Assembly (NCBI GenBank): GCA_020635055.1
Contig: JACKAN010000002.1
Span: forward strand, 124,001 to 188,000
Reading direction: 5' to 3'
Length of the DNA: 64,000 nucleotides
DNA from: Pseudobdellovibrionaceae bacterium
GTDB lineage: Bacteria > Bdellovibrionota > Bdellovibrionia > Bdellovibrionales > UBA1609
Below are positions 1 to 9,609 of the stretch, in pieces. The first letter of the stretch is position 1. Each line of letters opens with the position of its first letter. Position numbers and translations under genes: made by a program. Under the pieces are notes generated by a model. The model was not told the DNA's origin. It did not search any database and was given only the letters and a program-made list of their open reading frames with translations.

Positions 1-1345
1 TGATTTAAGAAAGAAATACTGGATGGCACGAAATGCTAAAAACAATAATGGTGATGAGTTTGACAACACAGAAAATGTTAAAAAAATTGTTAAAAATCTC
101 CATGAGATAGCTCAACTTTTAGGGTATAAGCATCATGCCCAGAGAACCCTTAGTATTAACCGTATGGCAAAAACACCAGAAAGAGTAATGAAATTTCTTG
201 ATGATCTTTTAGAAAAAGTAAAACCAAAAGCTGATCAAGACCTCAAAGAATTAATGAATTATAAATTTAAAGTAACTGGTGATAACAGTCCTTTGAAGCC
301 TTGGCAGGTAAGTTATTGGATCGCTCGCTATAAAGAAGAAAAATATAATTTTGATGACAGAAAGTTAAAACCCTACTTCGAAGCAAACAGAGTTCAGGAG
401 GGAGCATTTAAAGTAGCTAATAAACTTTATGGCTTAGAATTTACAGAAAGGCCAGACCTCCCAGTTTATAATCCGACAGTAAAAGTTTTTGAAGTTACTC
501 GTAGGGAACAAAAAATAGGCCTTATGTATGTCGACCTTTATAGTCGCAGGGGTGAAAAGAGAGGGGGAGCTTGGATGAATGTTTTATCTCCACAAGATCG
601 CACTAAAAAAGGCGAAAGAATCCCTCCAATTGTGTCTATTAATGCTAATTTTATAAAGGCCACAGAGGGGCAAACATATTTGAGTTTCGATGAAGTAACA
701 ACCTTGTTTCACGAGTTTGGCCATGCCCTACATGGGTTATTTTCAGATGTTGAACTCCAATCCCAAGCGAGCCCCAAGGTCTCCTGGGATTTTGTTGAAC
801 TTCCTTCGCAATTTATGGAGAATTATGTCTACGAAAGACAAGTTCTAGATATGTTTGCCTATAATGAAAATGAAGAACTTTTGCCCAGTGAACTCTTAAA
901 CGCTAAAATAGAATCAGATACCTTTGGTTCTGCAAATATGTTCTTATCTCAATTGAGAAGCGGTTATCTAGATATGGCTTATTATTCAGAAGCTGGGGCT
1001 TCTGGTATTGATGACCTTACCCAGTTCGAGAGCGAGGCGGTAGCTAAATTGAAATTATTAGAACCTACAGGTTTAGAAAGACCCTATGCTACGGTTTTTT
1101 CCCATATAATGGCTGGTGGCTATTCCGCCGGTTATTACAGTTATAAATGGGCAGAGGTTTTAGATGCAGATGCATTTGCAGCGTTTAAAAACAGTGGCGA
1201 TATTTTTAATTCAGAACTAGCAGTGCGTTTTGAAAATTTACTGTCTAGCGGAGGATCAATTGATGCAGATCAATTGTACTACGAATTTCGCGGCAAAGAG
1301 CCTTCTGTCGATCATTTATTACGCAGATCAAAAATTATCCCTTAA
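1..1345 (+). CDS. M3 family oligopeptidase, 3' part (5' end outside window)
   Basis: Zinc metallopeptidase of the thimet oligopeptidase/oligopeptidase A/Dcp family, which degrades short peptides in the cytoplasm or periplasm. The reading frame is open from base 2 through the first ATG at 23 (it reads DLRKKYW before that Met), so the N-terminal part lies outside the window. From the Met at 23 there are 440 residues, against about 680 for full family members. The zinc site HEFGH is at residues 230-234 of this part, followed by the downstream ELPSQFMEN region, where the third ligand (Glu) of M3 enzymes normally sits. The C-terminal tyrosine-rich segment (YSAGYYSYKWAEVLDAD) is also typical of the family. 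The family call is secure; substrate and location are not determined. Confidence 0.93.
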   Translation, partial: DLRKKYWMARNAKNNNGDEFDNTENVKKIVKNLHEIAQLLGYKHHAQRTLSINRMAKTPERVMKFLDDLLEKVKPKADQDLKELMNYKFKVTGDNSPLKPWQVSYWIARYKEEKYNFDDRKLKPYFEANRVQEGAFKVANKLYGLEFTERPDLPVYNPTVKVFEVTRREQKIGLMYVDLYSRRGEKRGGAWMNVLSPQDRTKKGERIPPIVSINANFIKATEGQTYLSFDEVTTLFHEFGHALHGLFSDVELQSQASPKVSWDFVELPSQFMENYVYERQVLDMFAYNENEELLPSELLNAKIESDTFGSANMFLSQLRSGYLDMAYYSEAGASGIDDLTQFESEAVAKLKLLEPTGLERPYATVFSHIMAGGYSAGYYSYKWAEVLDADAFAAFKNSGDIFNSELAVRFENLLSSGGSIDADQLYYEFRGKEPSVDHLLRRSKIIP

Positions 1346-1457
1346 GTTAACTTGGCTAAAGTCGGCCTTCGGACTTGTGAGGGCTTTCTTCAAGACTTAT
1401 TATATAATGTGAACCTATTATGTATTGGGTTCACTTTAAATAAGGGCAAGTGACATT

Positions 1458-2252
1458 GTGAATAAAATTTTAAAGAAAGTTTTTCTATTAACCAGTATAT
1501 TATTTGTTCAAATAATTGTATTCAGCATTCCTTCTCAAGCCAGGGTTTTCAATTTTAAAAGTGAAAGTATTGCTGGATATTTTCGAGGATCTATGGGGCT
1601 TTCTCGTTTAGGAAGCACCCCCTATGACAATGCCAGTGGCAATACGACTGTATTTAGCGGTGATGAACATGCCTATAATTACAGTGGGGAAATTGGATTT
1701 TTATTAAATATTGGAGAATTTTCTACCTTTCGCGTGGGTGCAGAATTGATTCAGTCCAAAAAAAGCGAATTGATTGGCAGCAATACTTCTGGGGCAAAGC
1801 TATTTGATTTAGTTAGTGATGTCTTTGTATTTAATACTACAGGCACTCTTGAGTATCACTTTTACAAAACAGACACGACTCGTTTTTCAGTATTTGCTGG
1901 AGTCGGTTTGGGGAGTGTTTCCCTAGACTTAGACTATACTTTTACTAGCGCGGGCTTAACTAATTTTGGTTTGAGTTCCAACTACAAAGAAGAGTCCAGT
2001 TCCTATATTATTGGTGCCCATGGAGGATTTCAATACGAATTTCTTTTTGCAGACACTGTGACTATGGCAATTGAAACAGGTTTTCGTCACTTACCAGTCA
2101 CTAAGTTAAATTATGAAAAAGACTCTACAGGTATTTATGGAGCCATCTCTAAGGGTTCAAAAACCCGCAATCAAGACGGTTCGGATCGGACACTGGATTT
2201 GAGCAGTTACTATGTGGCTCTTGGCTTTCGCTTTTACATAGATTTTATGTAA
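1458..2252 (+). CDS. Outer membrane beta-barrel protein, function unknown
   Basis: 264 residues with a GTG start at 1458 preceded by AAGGGC. There is a hydrophobic signal peptide (about residues 8-28, ending PSQA-R). The mature part is rich in alternating polar and aromatic residues and glycine, as in beta-barrels (GYFRGSMGLSRLG, FSVFAGVGLGSVSLDL), and ends in aromatic strands (YYVALGFRFYIDFM). That is the expected pattern for a protein inserted by the BAM machinery. It stands alone, on the opposite strand from the next gene. I do not recognise a specific family; porin-like or structural roles are both possible. Confidence 0.7.
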   Translation: MNKILKKVFLLTSILFVQIIVFSIPSQARVFNFKSESIAGYFRGSMGLSRLGSTPYDNASGNTTVFSGDEHAYNYSGEIGFLLNIGEFSTFRVGAELIQSKKSELIGSNTSGAKLFDLVSDVFVFNTTGTLEYHFYKTDTTRFSVFAGVGLGSVSLDLDYTFTSAGLTNFGLSSNYKEESSSYIIGAHGGFQYEFLFADTVTMAIETGFRHLPVTKLNYEKDSTGIYGAISKGSKTRNQDGSDRTLDLSSYYVALGFRFYIDFM

Positions 2253-2283
2253 GCCTACAATTCTGTAACAAAAGTGCAAGAGA

Positions 2284-4080
2284 TTATAAGCTACTTCGGT
2301 CTTGACCATAAAGACTATTTATTCGATCACTGTATTTTTTATCACAAATACTGCGTTTGACTTTTAAGCTGGGGGTGAGTTCTCCACTCTCCACGGTAAA
2401 GTCTCTTTCTAAAATATCAAAGTTTTTAATGGACTCAAAGCTGGACAATTGACTATTCGCTTCACTAACAGCCTCTCTAATTAGTTCTTTAATTTTTTCT
2501 GAATGAGCGAGTGCTGAAACGTCACTATATGATATATCTTTATTAAGGGCAAAACTCTTTACGCTCGCTTCATCTAAAGTCACTAGAGCAACGATGTATT
2601 TTCTTTGGTCGCCATGAATAAGAACATTAGATATATAAGGGCTTAGCTTTAATAAATTTTCAAGTTTTTGTGGGGCTACGTATTTTCCACCCGCCGTTTT
2701 AATCAAATCTTTTTTACGATCAGTAATTTTTAAATATTCCCCAGAAACAAATTCACCAATGTCGCCTGTATGAAAATACCCATTAGTAAATACATTGGCG
2801 GTTTCTATTGTATTGTTATGGTAAGCCTTCATTACTTTATTCGATTTAACTAATATCTCACCATCTTCAGCAAGTTTAATCTCTACATCCCCCAGGGCTT
2901 TGCCAACTGTACCAAATCGATAATAAAGAGGGGTATTCACACAAACAGCGGCAGTAGTTTCAGTTAATCCATAACCCTCAAGGATGAGCAATCCTGTAGC
3001 GTGAAAAAACTCACCCACCTGCTGACTCAATGGGGCCCCACCAGAAAATGCAAAACGCAGACGTCCTCCTAATTTTTCGTAAATGGTATCAAATACTAAT
3101 TTTCTTGCTAATTGATATTGAGTTATAAGAAGTAAGGGCAGAGGCTCTTTTTTCATTTTCCTTTGACTCACTTCCTTACCAATATCTAAAGCCCAATTAA
3201 ATATTTTTTCTCTTACTGAATTAGTTTCCACTTGAGCAAGAATTCCGTTATATATTTTTTCAAAAATTCTAGGAACTGCAATAAGCAAAGTGGGTCGCAC
3301 TTCTAATAAGTTTTTCTTAATGCGATCAATGCTTTCCGCATAGGCGAGGGTGTATCCTTTATAAATATGTCCCCACATTTCTACACGCCCCAGAACATGG
3401 GCAAAGGGCAGAAAAGTAAGAGTGCAGTCTATTTCATTCACCTGTAGGACTGTAAATAAATCTTCAACTTCACTCATAATTTGGGTATGGGTGAGTACAA
3501 CTCCCTTTGGCTGTCCAGTGGTTCCAGAGGTATAAATAATAGTAGCTGTGTCTTCTAATTTAATATTTAAACAACTGTCTTTAAATGCGTTTTGATTATT
3601 ATTTAAGTAGTTTGAGCCCTCAGCTAAAAACTTTTCCCAAGGTAAAGCCACATCCGGCTGGCTCTCTCCCTCGAAAAGTATGATCTTATTTACACTGGGG
3701 CAATTCTTCTTAATTTTTTTCCACTTTTTAAGTTGTTCTATGTTTTCGCAAAATAAAAATTTGACTTGAGAATCATTTAAAATGTATTCCAATTCTTCTT
3801 CACGCTGACTTTGATACAATGGGACAGTAATACCACCACAGCCTAATATACTCATATCTGTGACTTCCCATTCCCAGCGAGTTTCGCTGAGAATAGCTAC
3901 TTTATCACCTTTTTCAAGCCCAAGTGCTATCAATGCAGATCCGGACTTCTCACACATAGACAAATATTCTAACCAATTCAAATTGCGCCATATGTTTTTT
4001 TGCTTATACTTTATAGCAATGCAATTTTGTGGTCGATTAGCAACTTGTAATAAATGATTTGTAATCGGTAATGATTTCAT
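2284..4080 (-). CDS. AMP-forming long-chain acyl-CoA synthetase (FadD15-like)
   Basis: 598 residues, the usual length for this class. It activates fatty acids to acyl-CoA through an acyl-adenylate. The P-loop-like AMP motif YTSGTTGQPKG lies at about 183-193, YGLTETTA at about 370-377, HTGDIGEF at about 437-444, and the hinge plus C-terminal lysine region DRKKDLIKTAGGKY at about 454-467. No signal peptide is present, so it is a cytosolic or peripheral membrane enzyme. It lies 8 bp downstream of the Ser/Thr kinase gene on the same strand, so the two are probably co-transcribed. Substrate chain length cannot be read from the sequence. Confidence 0.92.
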   Translation of the reverse strand: MKSLPITNHLLQVANRPQNCIAIKYKQKNIWRNLNWLEYLSMCEKSGSALIALGLEKGDKVAILSETRWEWEVTDMSILGCGGITVPLYQSQREEELEYILNDSQVKFLFCENIEQLKKWKKIKKNCPSVNKIILFEGESQPDVALPWEKFLAEGSNYLNNNQNAFKDSCLNIKLEDTATIIYTSGTTGQPKGVVLTHTQIMSEVEDLFTVLQVNEIDCTLTFLPFAHVLGRVEMWGHIYKGYTLAYAESIDRIKKNLLEVRPTLLIAVPRIFEKIYNGILAQVETNSVREKIFNWALDIGKEVSQRKMKKEPLPLLLITQYQLARKLVFDTIYEKLGGRLRFAFSGGAPLSQQVGEFFHATGLLILEGYGLTETTAAVCVNTPLYYRFGTVGKALGDVEIKLAEDGEILVKSNKVMKAYHNNTIETANVFTNGYFHTGDIGEFVSGEYLKITDRKKDLIKTAGGKYVAPQKLENLLKLSPYISNVLIHGDQRKYIVALVTLDEASVKSFALNKDISYSDVSALAHSEKIKELIREAVSEANSQLSSFESIKNFDILERDFTVESGELTPSLKVKRSICDKKYSDRINSLYGQDRSSL

Positions 4081-4088
4081 ATTAGAAA

Positions 4089-6404
4089 TTATCTACTACC
4101 AGCGGGCTGTCTTTGCAAGAAGATAACCATGGACTTCTTTTCTCCGGCACTAAGAAAGACTTTTCTTTTTTCTAGTTGCTTAGATATTGGATTTCTCACT
4201 ATAATTTCTGTTTCTTGCAGTGCTGGAATTGGATATCTATCAATGGGAAGTGGTTTGCTAATTTTCTTTCCATTTATATAAACATCAGGAAACTGTGGTG
4301 GTTTAACATCAATACTAATAAAGCCATATTCAATTTTCTCAAGACGTGCTTTAAAAGTTTTTGTTTTTAAAAAATTGGGATCAAAATGTTCTGTGGTAAA
4401 TGATTTATAATCTTTTTTCCGCAATTCCAGGACTACCGTTTCGCCAGGTTTGAATGTCATAAGTGAAGGCGTTGATCTGTTTTGATATTCTCCATTAATA
4501 TAAATGGCCGCACCAGAGGGCTCAGAATTAATATTAATATTTACAGGTTCCGTTTCAGAATTCATTGTCGTTTTTCCTGGATCTATATCCACTGGAACTT
4601 GCGGATTGATGGGCTCTAATGGATTTTGTGGATCTGTAGGATTATCAACAATTACCTGTGGATGACTACAAAGTGCCTCTTTATTGAAGCCAAAATCTGT
4701 TAAAACGTTAAGAGTGCCCGAGTCATTCAGACTTTCGCACAAGTGAAATTCTTTTAGATTATCTGATACAAAAACCATGAGTGGCTGCATCTGCCTAGGC
4801 AGTAGGGTAGTTAAAAAGAGATAAGAAAAAATCGCAATTGCAGAATAAATGACTACACTCATCATTTTTTTAAAAATTGAGGGTTTGGGTGGACTCATGT
4901 GACTAGTTAAAAAGGGTGAAGTTCCACTGGATTTATTAAAACCATTAGGAGAGCTTGGGGCAGGTCTCGCAGAGGAAGTCGTAATTTCTGTAGAGAGTGT
5001 CCCAGTAGTTTTAGTAAATGAATGAGTTGGAAGTCCTTTTGAGATATGAGGATTTGTATTTCTATTTTTTTCTGTTTTTTCATTTAAGATTAAACCATCT
5101 GGTGCTAGATTTTTATTATTAAGTAATTCAGAATTTTCTGATTTGGTAGATTGAATGTTTAATTCATTGACTTGAGAGCTATCTGCCTGAGAGCTTTGTG
5201 ACTCAGTACTATTAGTGAGCGTGATAGGTTCACTATTGTTAATAGTTTTTTCTGGAGGAGGAGAAGCCGTTTTTTTGCCAAAAGTGAGATTGAGTTTGGG
5301 TATGCTTTTTGATAAATGATTCGAGTCGGCTTTAGAGGGGTTAGTTTCCGTTACAGTATCGTCATCTTTCATAACCATAGTTTTATCAGCTAAGTCTTCG
5401 GCAGAAAAAGTTTGTCCTCCGGCTTTAAATGGGACTTGTGAATACTCAACCAATTTATTATTTAAATCTAGTATTTCATCAGCATATAGAGATTTAACAA
5501 ACATAGAAAAGTCTTGAGAAGAGAAATCGGGGTAATGTCTATTTAAGAATCTACTTAAGTCTCTATGGAAAGCGGCTGCAGTTTGATATCTTAAATTTCT
5601 ATCTTTTGTTAAAGCTTTTAAGACAATCCGTTCCAGTTCGGGGTGCACTTCTGGATTAATTTTTGTAAGGCTTGGAATGTGGCAGTCTCTAATTTTCCTT
5701 AAAGTATTAATTTCGTTGTTAGCTATAAAAAGCCTATCGTTTGCTAGTAGCTCCCAAAGTACAGTTCCAAGTGAAAAAATATCTGTTCTCAAATCTACAT
5801 TTTGCCCCTCTGCTTGTTCGGGACTCATGTATCCAAATTTTCCTTTGAGTGTACCTGCACGAGTGGTTTCCATTTGAGACTCAGCTTTTGCTATACCGAA
5901 ATCTATAATTCTGATTTCGCCTTCAAAGCTTACCATTACGTTTTGTGGACTCATATCTCTATGAGTAATATTTAATGGCTTGCCTGTAGCGCCATCGATG
6001 CAACGGTGAGCATGATCTAAGCCTCCGGCAATTTCTTTGCAGACATAAACAATTTGATCCACAGATAAGGACATGTTTGTTTGCTTAATTTTATTCAAGA
6101 TTTGACGAATGTTTTTGCCCTTTACATACTCCATAACAAGAAAAAACTGTCCAGATTCGATACCAAATTCATAAATTGATACAATATTACTATGAGTTAA
6201 ATTGATTGCTATTTTCGCTTCATCTTTAAACATGTCTACAAATTCTTTATTATCAGAGTACTGTGGAAGAATTCTTTTTATGGCAACATATTTAGCAATA
6301 CCTCCGGCACCTGGTGCTCTTGCTAAAAACACTTCGGCCATACCGCCAGCAGCAATTTTTTCAAGTAGAATGTATTTGCCAAAATACTCAGTTTTTTGCG
6401 ACAC
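4089..6404 (-). CDS. Transmembrane Ser/Thr protein kinase with periplasmic PEGA domains
   Basis: 771 residues. The N-terminal Hanks-type kinase domain (about 8-292) has the glycine loop (KIAAGGMAEVF), Lys43 in VAIK, HRD at 148-150, DFG at 168-170 and the SPE motif at 194-196, so it looks catalytically competent. A Ser/Thr/Pro/Asn-rich linker (about 330-510) follows, then one transmembrane helix (about 513-534). The extracytoplasmic part holds a PEGA domain (about 622-690; INSEPSGAAIYINGE) and a second, weaker PEGA-like unit (ISIDVKPPQFPDVYINGKK). PEGA domains are thought to bind envelope or surface structures. The architecture suggests an envelope-sensing kinase, and the adjacent acyl-CoA ligase may be co-expressed with it. 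Confidence 0.92.
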   Translation of the reverse strand: MSQKTEYFGKYILLEKIAAGGMAEVFLARAPGAGGIAKYVAIKRILPQYSDNKEFVDMFKDEAKIAINLTHSNIVSIYEFGIESGQFFLVMEYVKGKNIRQILNKIKQTNMSLSVDQIVYVCKEIAGGLDHAHRCIDGATGKPLNITHRDMSPQNVMVSFEGEIRIIDFGIAKAESQMETTRAGTLKGKFGYMSPEQAEGQNVDLRTDIFSLGTVLWELLANDRLFIANNEINTLRKIRDCHIPSLTKINPEVHPELERIVLKALTKDRNLRYQTAAAFHRDLSRFLNRHYPDFSSQDFSMFVKSLYADEILDLNNKLVEYSQVPFKAGGQTFSAEDLADKTMVMKDDDTVTETNPSKADSNHLSKSIPKLNLTFGKKTASPPPEKTINNSEPITLTNSTESQSSQADSSQVNELNIQSTKSENSELLNNKNLAPDGLILNEKTEKNRNTNPHISKGLPTHSFTKTTGTLSTEITTSSARPAPSSPNGFNKSSGTSPFLTSHMSPPKPSIFKKMMSVVIYSAIAIFSYLFLTTLLPRQMQPLMVFVSDNLKEFHLCESLNDSGTLNVLTDFGFNKEALCSHPQVIVDNPTDPQNPLEPINPQVPVDIDPGKTTMNSETEPVNININSEPSGAAIYINGEYQNRSTPSLMTFKPGETVVLELRKKDYKSFTTEHFDPNFLKTKTFKARLEKIEYGFISIDVKPPQFPDVYINGKKISKPLPIDRYPIPALQETEIIVRNPISKQLEKRKVFLSAGEKKSMVIFLQRQPAGSR

Positions 6405-6495
6405 TTGTAAATGTACCCCTATATATTTGTATCGGGATATAGTGAGTAATTCTTAATTATTACTGAGCGATAAGACTAAGGTCGAGGCGGATAAA

Positions 6496-7086
6496 ATGTT
6501 ATGGATTGGATTAACGGGCGGAATGGGCACAGGCAAAAGTACTGTGGCCAGTATTTTGCGTGAGTTGGGTTACCCAGTTATAGATGCGGATGCTTTTTCA
6601 CATAAATCTTTAGAAAGGTCTAGTGAGTGCTACAATCATGTTGTTAAATTATTTGGTGATCAAATATTAGATGCTAAGGGAGATATCGATAGAAAAAAAC
6701 TGGGCGAGATAGTTTTTTCAAACAAGAGAGATTTAACTAAATTAGAAAATATAATACATCCCTACGTTCAAAAAAAGGCCGATGAAACTCGGCGAGAATA
6801 TGAGTCTAGCGGCCATAAAATTGCATTTTATGATGTTCCGCTCTTGTTTGAAAAAGAATTACAGAACAAATTCGATAAAACAGTTTTGGTTTATGCCCCC
6901 AATGATTTGCAAGTGCAAAGAATTGTCCATAGAGATAACATGAATATTGAAGAAATTCAAAAAAGAATAGCCGCTCAAATTTCCATAGAAGATAAAAAAG
7001 AAATGGCAGATGTTGTTATCAATAATTTAGGAAGTATTGCTGAACTAAAAAAAGAGATTAATAACACTTTAAAAGAATTGATTTAA
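6496..7086 (+). CDS. coaE: Dephospho-CoA kinase
   Basis: Last step of coenzyme A synthesis: ATP-dependent 3'-phosphorylation of dephospho-CoA. 196 residues, the normal length. The P-loop GGMGTGKS is at residues 8-15, followed by the family features VIDADAFSH, IIHPYV and YDVPLLFE, plus the lid region HRDNMNIEEIQKRIAAQ. It is divergent from the kinase gene and meets the next gene tail to tail with a 4-bp gap. Intact. Confidence 0.95.
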   Translation: MLWIGLTGGMGTGKSTVASILRELGYPVIDADAFSHKSLERSSECYNHVVKLFGDQILDAKGDIDRKKLGEIVFSNKRDLTKLENIIHPYVQKKADETRREYESSGHKIAFYDVPLLFEKELQNKFDKTVLVYAPNDLQVQRIVHRDNMNIEEIQKRIAAQISIEDKKEMADVVINNLGSIAELKKEINNTLKELI

Positions 7087-7090
7087 ACGA

Positions 7091-7732
7091 TTAAAAACCC
7101 CAAGAATATCCAAAAGACAAAATTAGGAAAAAGTACTCTTTTCCTCCGGACAATTCTAACTCCCAACGCAAACTCATGGGTCTTTTGTAGTAATCCTCTA
7201 AACCTATGCTGGCGTGAGCCAAATAATTCTCGGAATTTGCAAAGGTTGCTAAGCCCTCTTTTCCTATAGCAATAATTGTTAGTCCTAACTTATAAAAAGG
7301 ACGAAAGCTGGAACGCTCATTGATAATCCATCTTTTACTTGCATGAAATTGTCCATTGAAGTCCTTAATAACATCTGCACCAATTTCGAGTTGAGGGGAG
7401 TGATTTCTGGGTAATAAATAGCTAAATCCATAAACTGTATGGAAGGCCTGTCCGATATTGTCTCTAAATTCATGCAAATTTACAAGTGTCCCAATTCGTG
7501 GAGAAATGGCTTGAGTGTAGGGATAAAATTCATCAGTGGTTTTCAAATTTTGAGGTTCTATAGGTCGCGATAATATTAAATTTTCATCGTCAATATTTAT
7601 TGTTTTTGTCTTTTCAGTCGATTCTTCGGAATTGGATTCTTTAGCTGGATGGATGTCTTGATGTGGATTGGCAAAGATGTAAGGGTTTTTTATGACTAAA
7701 GTCAAAAACAAATAAAAAATAATTTTATGCAT
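7091..7732 (-). CDS. Exported protein with barrel-like C-terminus, unknown function
   Basis: 213 residues. There is an N-terminal hydrophobic segment (about 4-21, ending NPYIFA) that reads as a signal peptide, then a polar linker (about 25-70) rich in Glu, Ser and Thr. The rest is beta-rich (LGLTIIAIGKEGLATFAN, WELELSGGKEYFFLILSFGYSWGF) and ends in Phe, as in outer membrane proteins. No family is recognised. It is convergent with coaE and divergent from the FadL/PorV-like gene at 7796. Confidence 0.6.
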   Translation of the reverse strand: MHKIIFYLFLTLVIKNPYIFANPHQDIHPAKESNSEESTEKTKTINIDDENLILSRPIEPQNLKTTDEFYPYTQAISPRIGTLVNLHEFRDNIGQAFHTVYGFSYLLPRNHSPQLEIGADVIKDFNGQFHASKRWIINERSSFRPFYKLGLTIIAIGKEGLATFANSENYLAHASIGLEDYYKRPMSLRWELELSGGKEYFFLILSFGYSWGF

Positions 7733-7795
7733 GCATTAAATATACCCTATCCTTCCAAGAGGAGATAGACTTTTTAGTGCAGTAGGAGAAAATTC

Positions 7796-8971
7796 ATGAA
7801 AAAATTATTTTTGTTAATGTTCGTCTTTATTTTACCAATGATATCATTTGCACAAAATGTCGATTTTAGTATTCACGAAAATTACATAAGTACAAGAGCA
7901 AAGGGTATGGGCGGTGCTTTTACAGCAGTGGCCGATGACTATAATTCCATGTTTTATAATCCTGCAGCACTGGCTCGATTAGAAGAGGGCAATTTGCATA
8001 TGTTTATTCGTGGGGCCATAGACACCAATTATTTGGATCTAATTGATGATTTGGACAAGGCTGAAAAGGAAACCGACAAAGAGACTGCAATTGGTAATGT
8101 GATTACAAGTAATTATGGTAAAAACTATTATTCTCGTTTACCCACAATTGGGGCCATGTGGGTAAGACCCAATTGGGGGATTGCTATAATTCCTGCTGAT
8201 TTAACAATAGATTTATCTTTGCATCAAGGACTTGGACCAGCAATTGGTTTGAATGCTTATCTGGATACAACATTAGCTTACAGTTATGCTCGAAATGTAA
8301 AGTGGGGACAAAAAGGTAAATTGTCGGTGGGGGCAACATTAAAAGTTATTAATAGAGTTCAAGCGAGTGAATCTGTAGGAATTCCACAATTGTCTTCGGG
8401 TGGAGAAGTTTTTGATCAGGACAGTGCCAACGAAGGGCTTTTTGCAGATTTGGATTTAGGATTCCTTTATACTCCAGAGATTGGTAGTGATAGTTTTTTT
8501 AGTTTTTTAAAATATTCTAAGCCTACATTTGCCCTGGTAACTAGAAACCTTATTGATTCTGGGCCAGTAACAAATTTAAATCTTATAGATAAAAAATCTA
8601 AAGATGCTTACAACCTTCAAAGAAGAATCGATATAGGATCTAAATGGCAATTGCCAAAATTTTGGGTTTTCGACCCTCGTTTTGCCTGGGATATTCGCAA
8701 TATGATGCATGAAAATTGGTCTTTTGAGAAGGGCAATCACGTTGGATTTGAATTGGGATGGAAAATGTACTCATGGTGGCGTGGTTATTGGAGTGCGGGG
8801 CTCAATCAATGGGCCTTTGATTTTGGTGACTTAGATAACTGGACCTTTGGCTTCGGAGCTGAGATAGCATGGTTTCAAATTGATTTGTCTACTTGGCAGG
8901 AAAACGTTGGAACAGATAGTATAGATATTCGTGGGCGACGATATATGGTGGAGCTAAGTTTAGATTTTTAG
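7796..8971 (+). CDS. FadL/PorV-like outer membrane protein, paralogue 1 of 3
   Basis: 391 residues with a signal peptide (1-19, ending SFA) and a clear ribosome site (TAGGAG, 7 bp before ATG). The N-terminal signature of the mature protein, RAKGMGGAFTAVADDYNSMF followed by YNPAALA, is the hallmark of the PorV/OmpP1-FadL/TraF-like barrel group. The C-terminal strands (LSTWQENVG...RRYMVELSLDF) end in Phe. FadL-type barrels import hydrophobic compounds, whereas PorV-type barrels act as secretion accessory proteins; the sequence does not decide between them. Paralogues with the same signatures occur at 10550 and 12561. Confidence 0.8.
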   Translation: MKKLFLLMFVFILPMISFAQNVDFSIHENYISTRAKGMGGAFTAVADDYNSMFYNPAALARLEEGNLHMFIRGAIDTNYLDLIDDLDKAEKETDKETAIGNVITSNYGKNYYSRLPTIGAMWVRPNWGIAIIPADLTIDLSLHQGLGPAIGLNAYLDTTLAYSYARNVKWGQKGKLSVGATLKVINRVQASESVGIPQLSSGGEVFDQDSANEGLFADLDLGFLYTPEIGSDSFFSFLKYSKPTFALVTRNLIDSGPVTNLNLIDKKSKDAYNLQRRIDIGSKWQLPKFWVFDPRFAWDIRNMMHENWSFEKGNHVGFELGWKMYSWWRGYWSAGLNQWAFDFGDLDNWTFGFGAEIAWFQIDLSTWQENVGTDSIDIRGRRYMVELSLDF

Positions 8972-9028
8972 TGTTAATTATTAAAATAATATCTTTAAAT
9001 ATAATAAATAGTTTGTAGGGAGTAATTT

Positions 9029-9541
9029 ATGTTTAGAAAAATCCTTTCTGTGCTAATAATTGCATTGATCAGTCATGTTTCTTTTGCCAGCGCTAAGAAT
9101 GATAAGTCATGCAATGACAGTCATCGAGTTTATAAAATTTGTGAAAGTCAAAATGATATTTATCAAAGAAATTTAAGCGAAGCTAAGAAGTCGAAAAAGT
9201 TACTTTTAGTACAATTTGGATTTGAAGAATGCAGTTGGTGTAAAAGTTTGCATAAGATATTAGAAGGCAGTTTAAGTGATTTTGTTAAGCAGGATTTTAA
9301 AGTCGTATTTATAAATATTCGTGAAGACTCTGGTAAGGAATTATTTAACAAAATAAAAGGTAGATATAATAAAAGTCATAAAAAGACTGGATGGCCCTTC
9401 TGGATAGCAGTTAATCCCAGCGCCAATACCTCTGATTTTTTTGATACAGACAAGTTAGAAGATAATTCTCACGGCAAGGGTCACGATGAGAAAAAAGTAA
9501 GAGCTGCCCTAGAAGGCTTCAAAGTAAATCTCATCCGATAG
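9029..9541 (+). CDS. Exported thioredoxin-like protein
   Basis: 170 residues. The signal peptide is about 1-20 (ending SFASA), with a good ribosome site (TAGGGAG). The thioredoxin-fold core LLLVQFGFEECSWCKSLHK carries a CxxC active site (C68-S-W-C71), and an extra Cys pair (C28, C38) lies upstream of it. The later GWPFWIAVNPSA segment contains a proline near the usual cis-Pro position. It is likely a periplasmic thiol-disulfide or thioredoxin-7-type protein. It sits between envelope protein genes and may service the Cys-containing lipoproteins nearby, which is inference. Confidence 0.8.
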   Translation: MFRKILSVLIIALISHVSFASAKNDKSCNDSHRVYKICESQNDIYQRNLSEAKKSKKLLLVQFGFEECSWCKSLHKILEGSLSDFVKQDFKVVFINIREDSGKELFNKIKGRYNKSHKKTGWPFWIAVNPSANTSDFFDTDKLEDNSHGKGHDEKKVRAALEGFKVNLIR

Positions 9542-9546
9542 CCGGC

Positions 9547-9601
9547 AGGTACCAAGTCCCTTTTTACGTTTCACCGCAACGTAAAAAGGGACTTGGTACC
9601 T
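9547..9601. repeat. Perfect 24-bp inverted repeat (hairpin)
   Basis: The arms at 9547-9570 and 9578-9601 are exact reverse complements (left arm begins AGGTACCAAGTCCC), separated by the 7-nt loop TCACCGC. It begins 6 bp after the stop of the thioredoxin-like gene and ends 9 bp before the 3' end of the convergent lipoprotein gene. It is well placed as a bidirectional terminator, with short A and T tracts inside the arms. The stem is longer than an ordinary intrinsic terminator, so it may be a dispersed palindromic element. Confidence 0.85.
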
Positions 9602-9609
9602 TTGGGTAT

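Noticed and set aside
1355..1385. Small hairpin (AAGTC...GACTT) after the M3 peptidase gene as terminator
   Set aside because: Only 5 bp of stem and no T-run follows.
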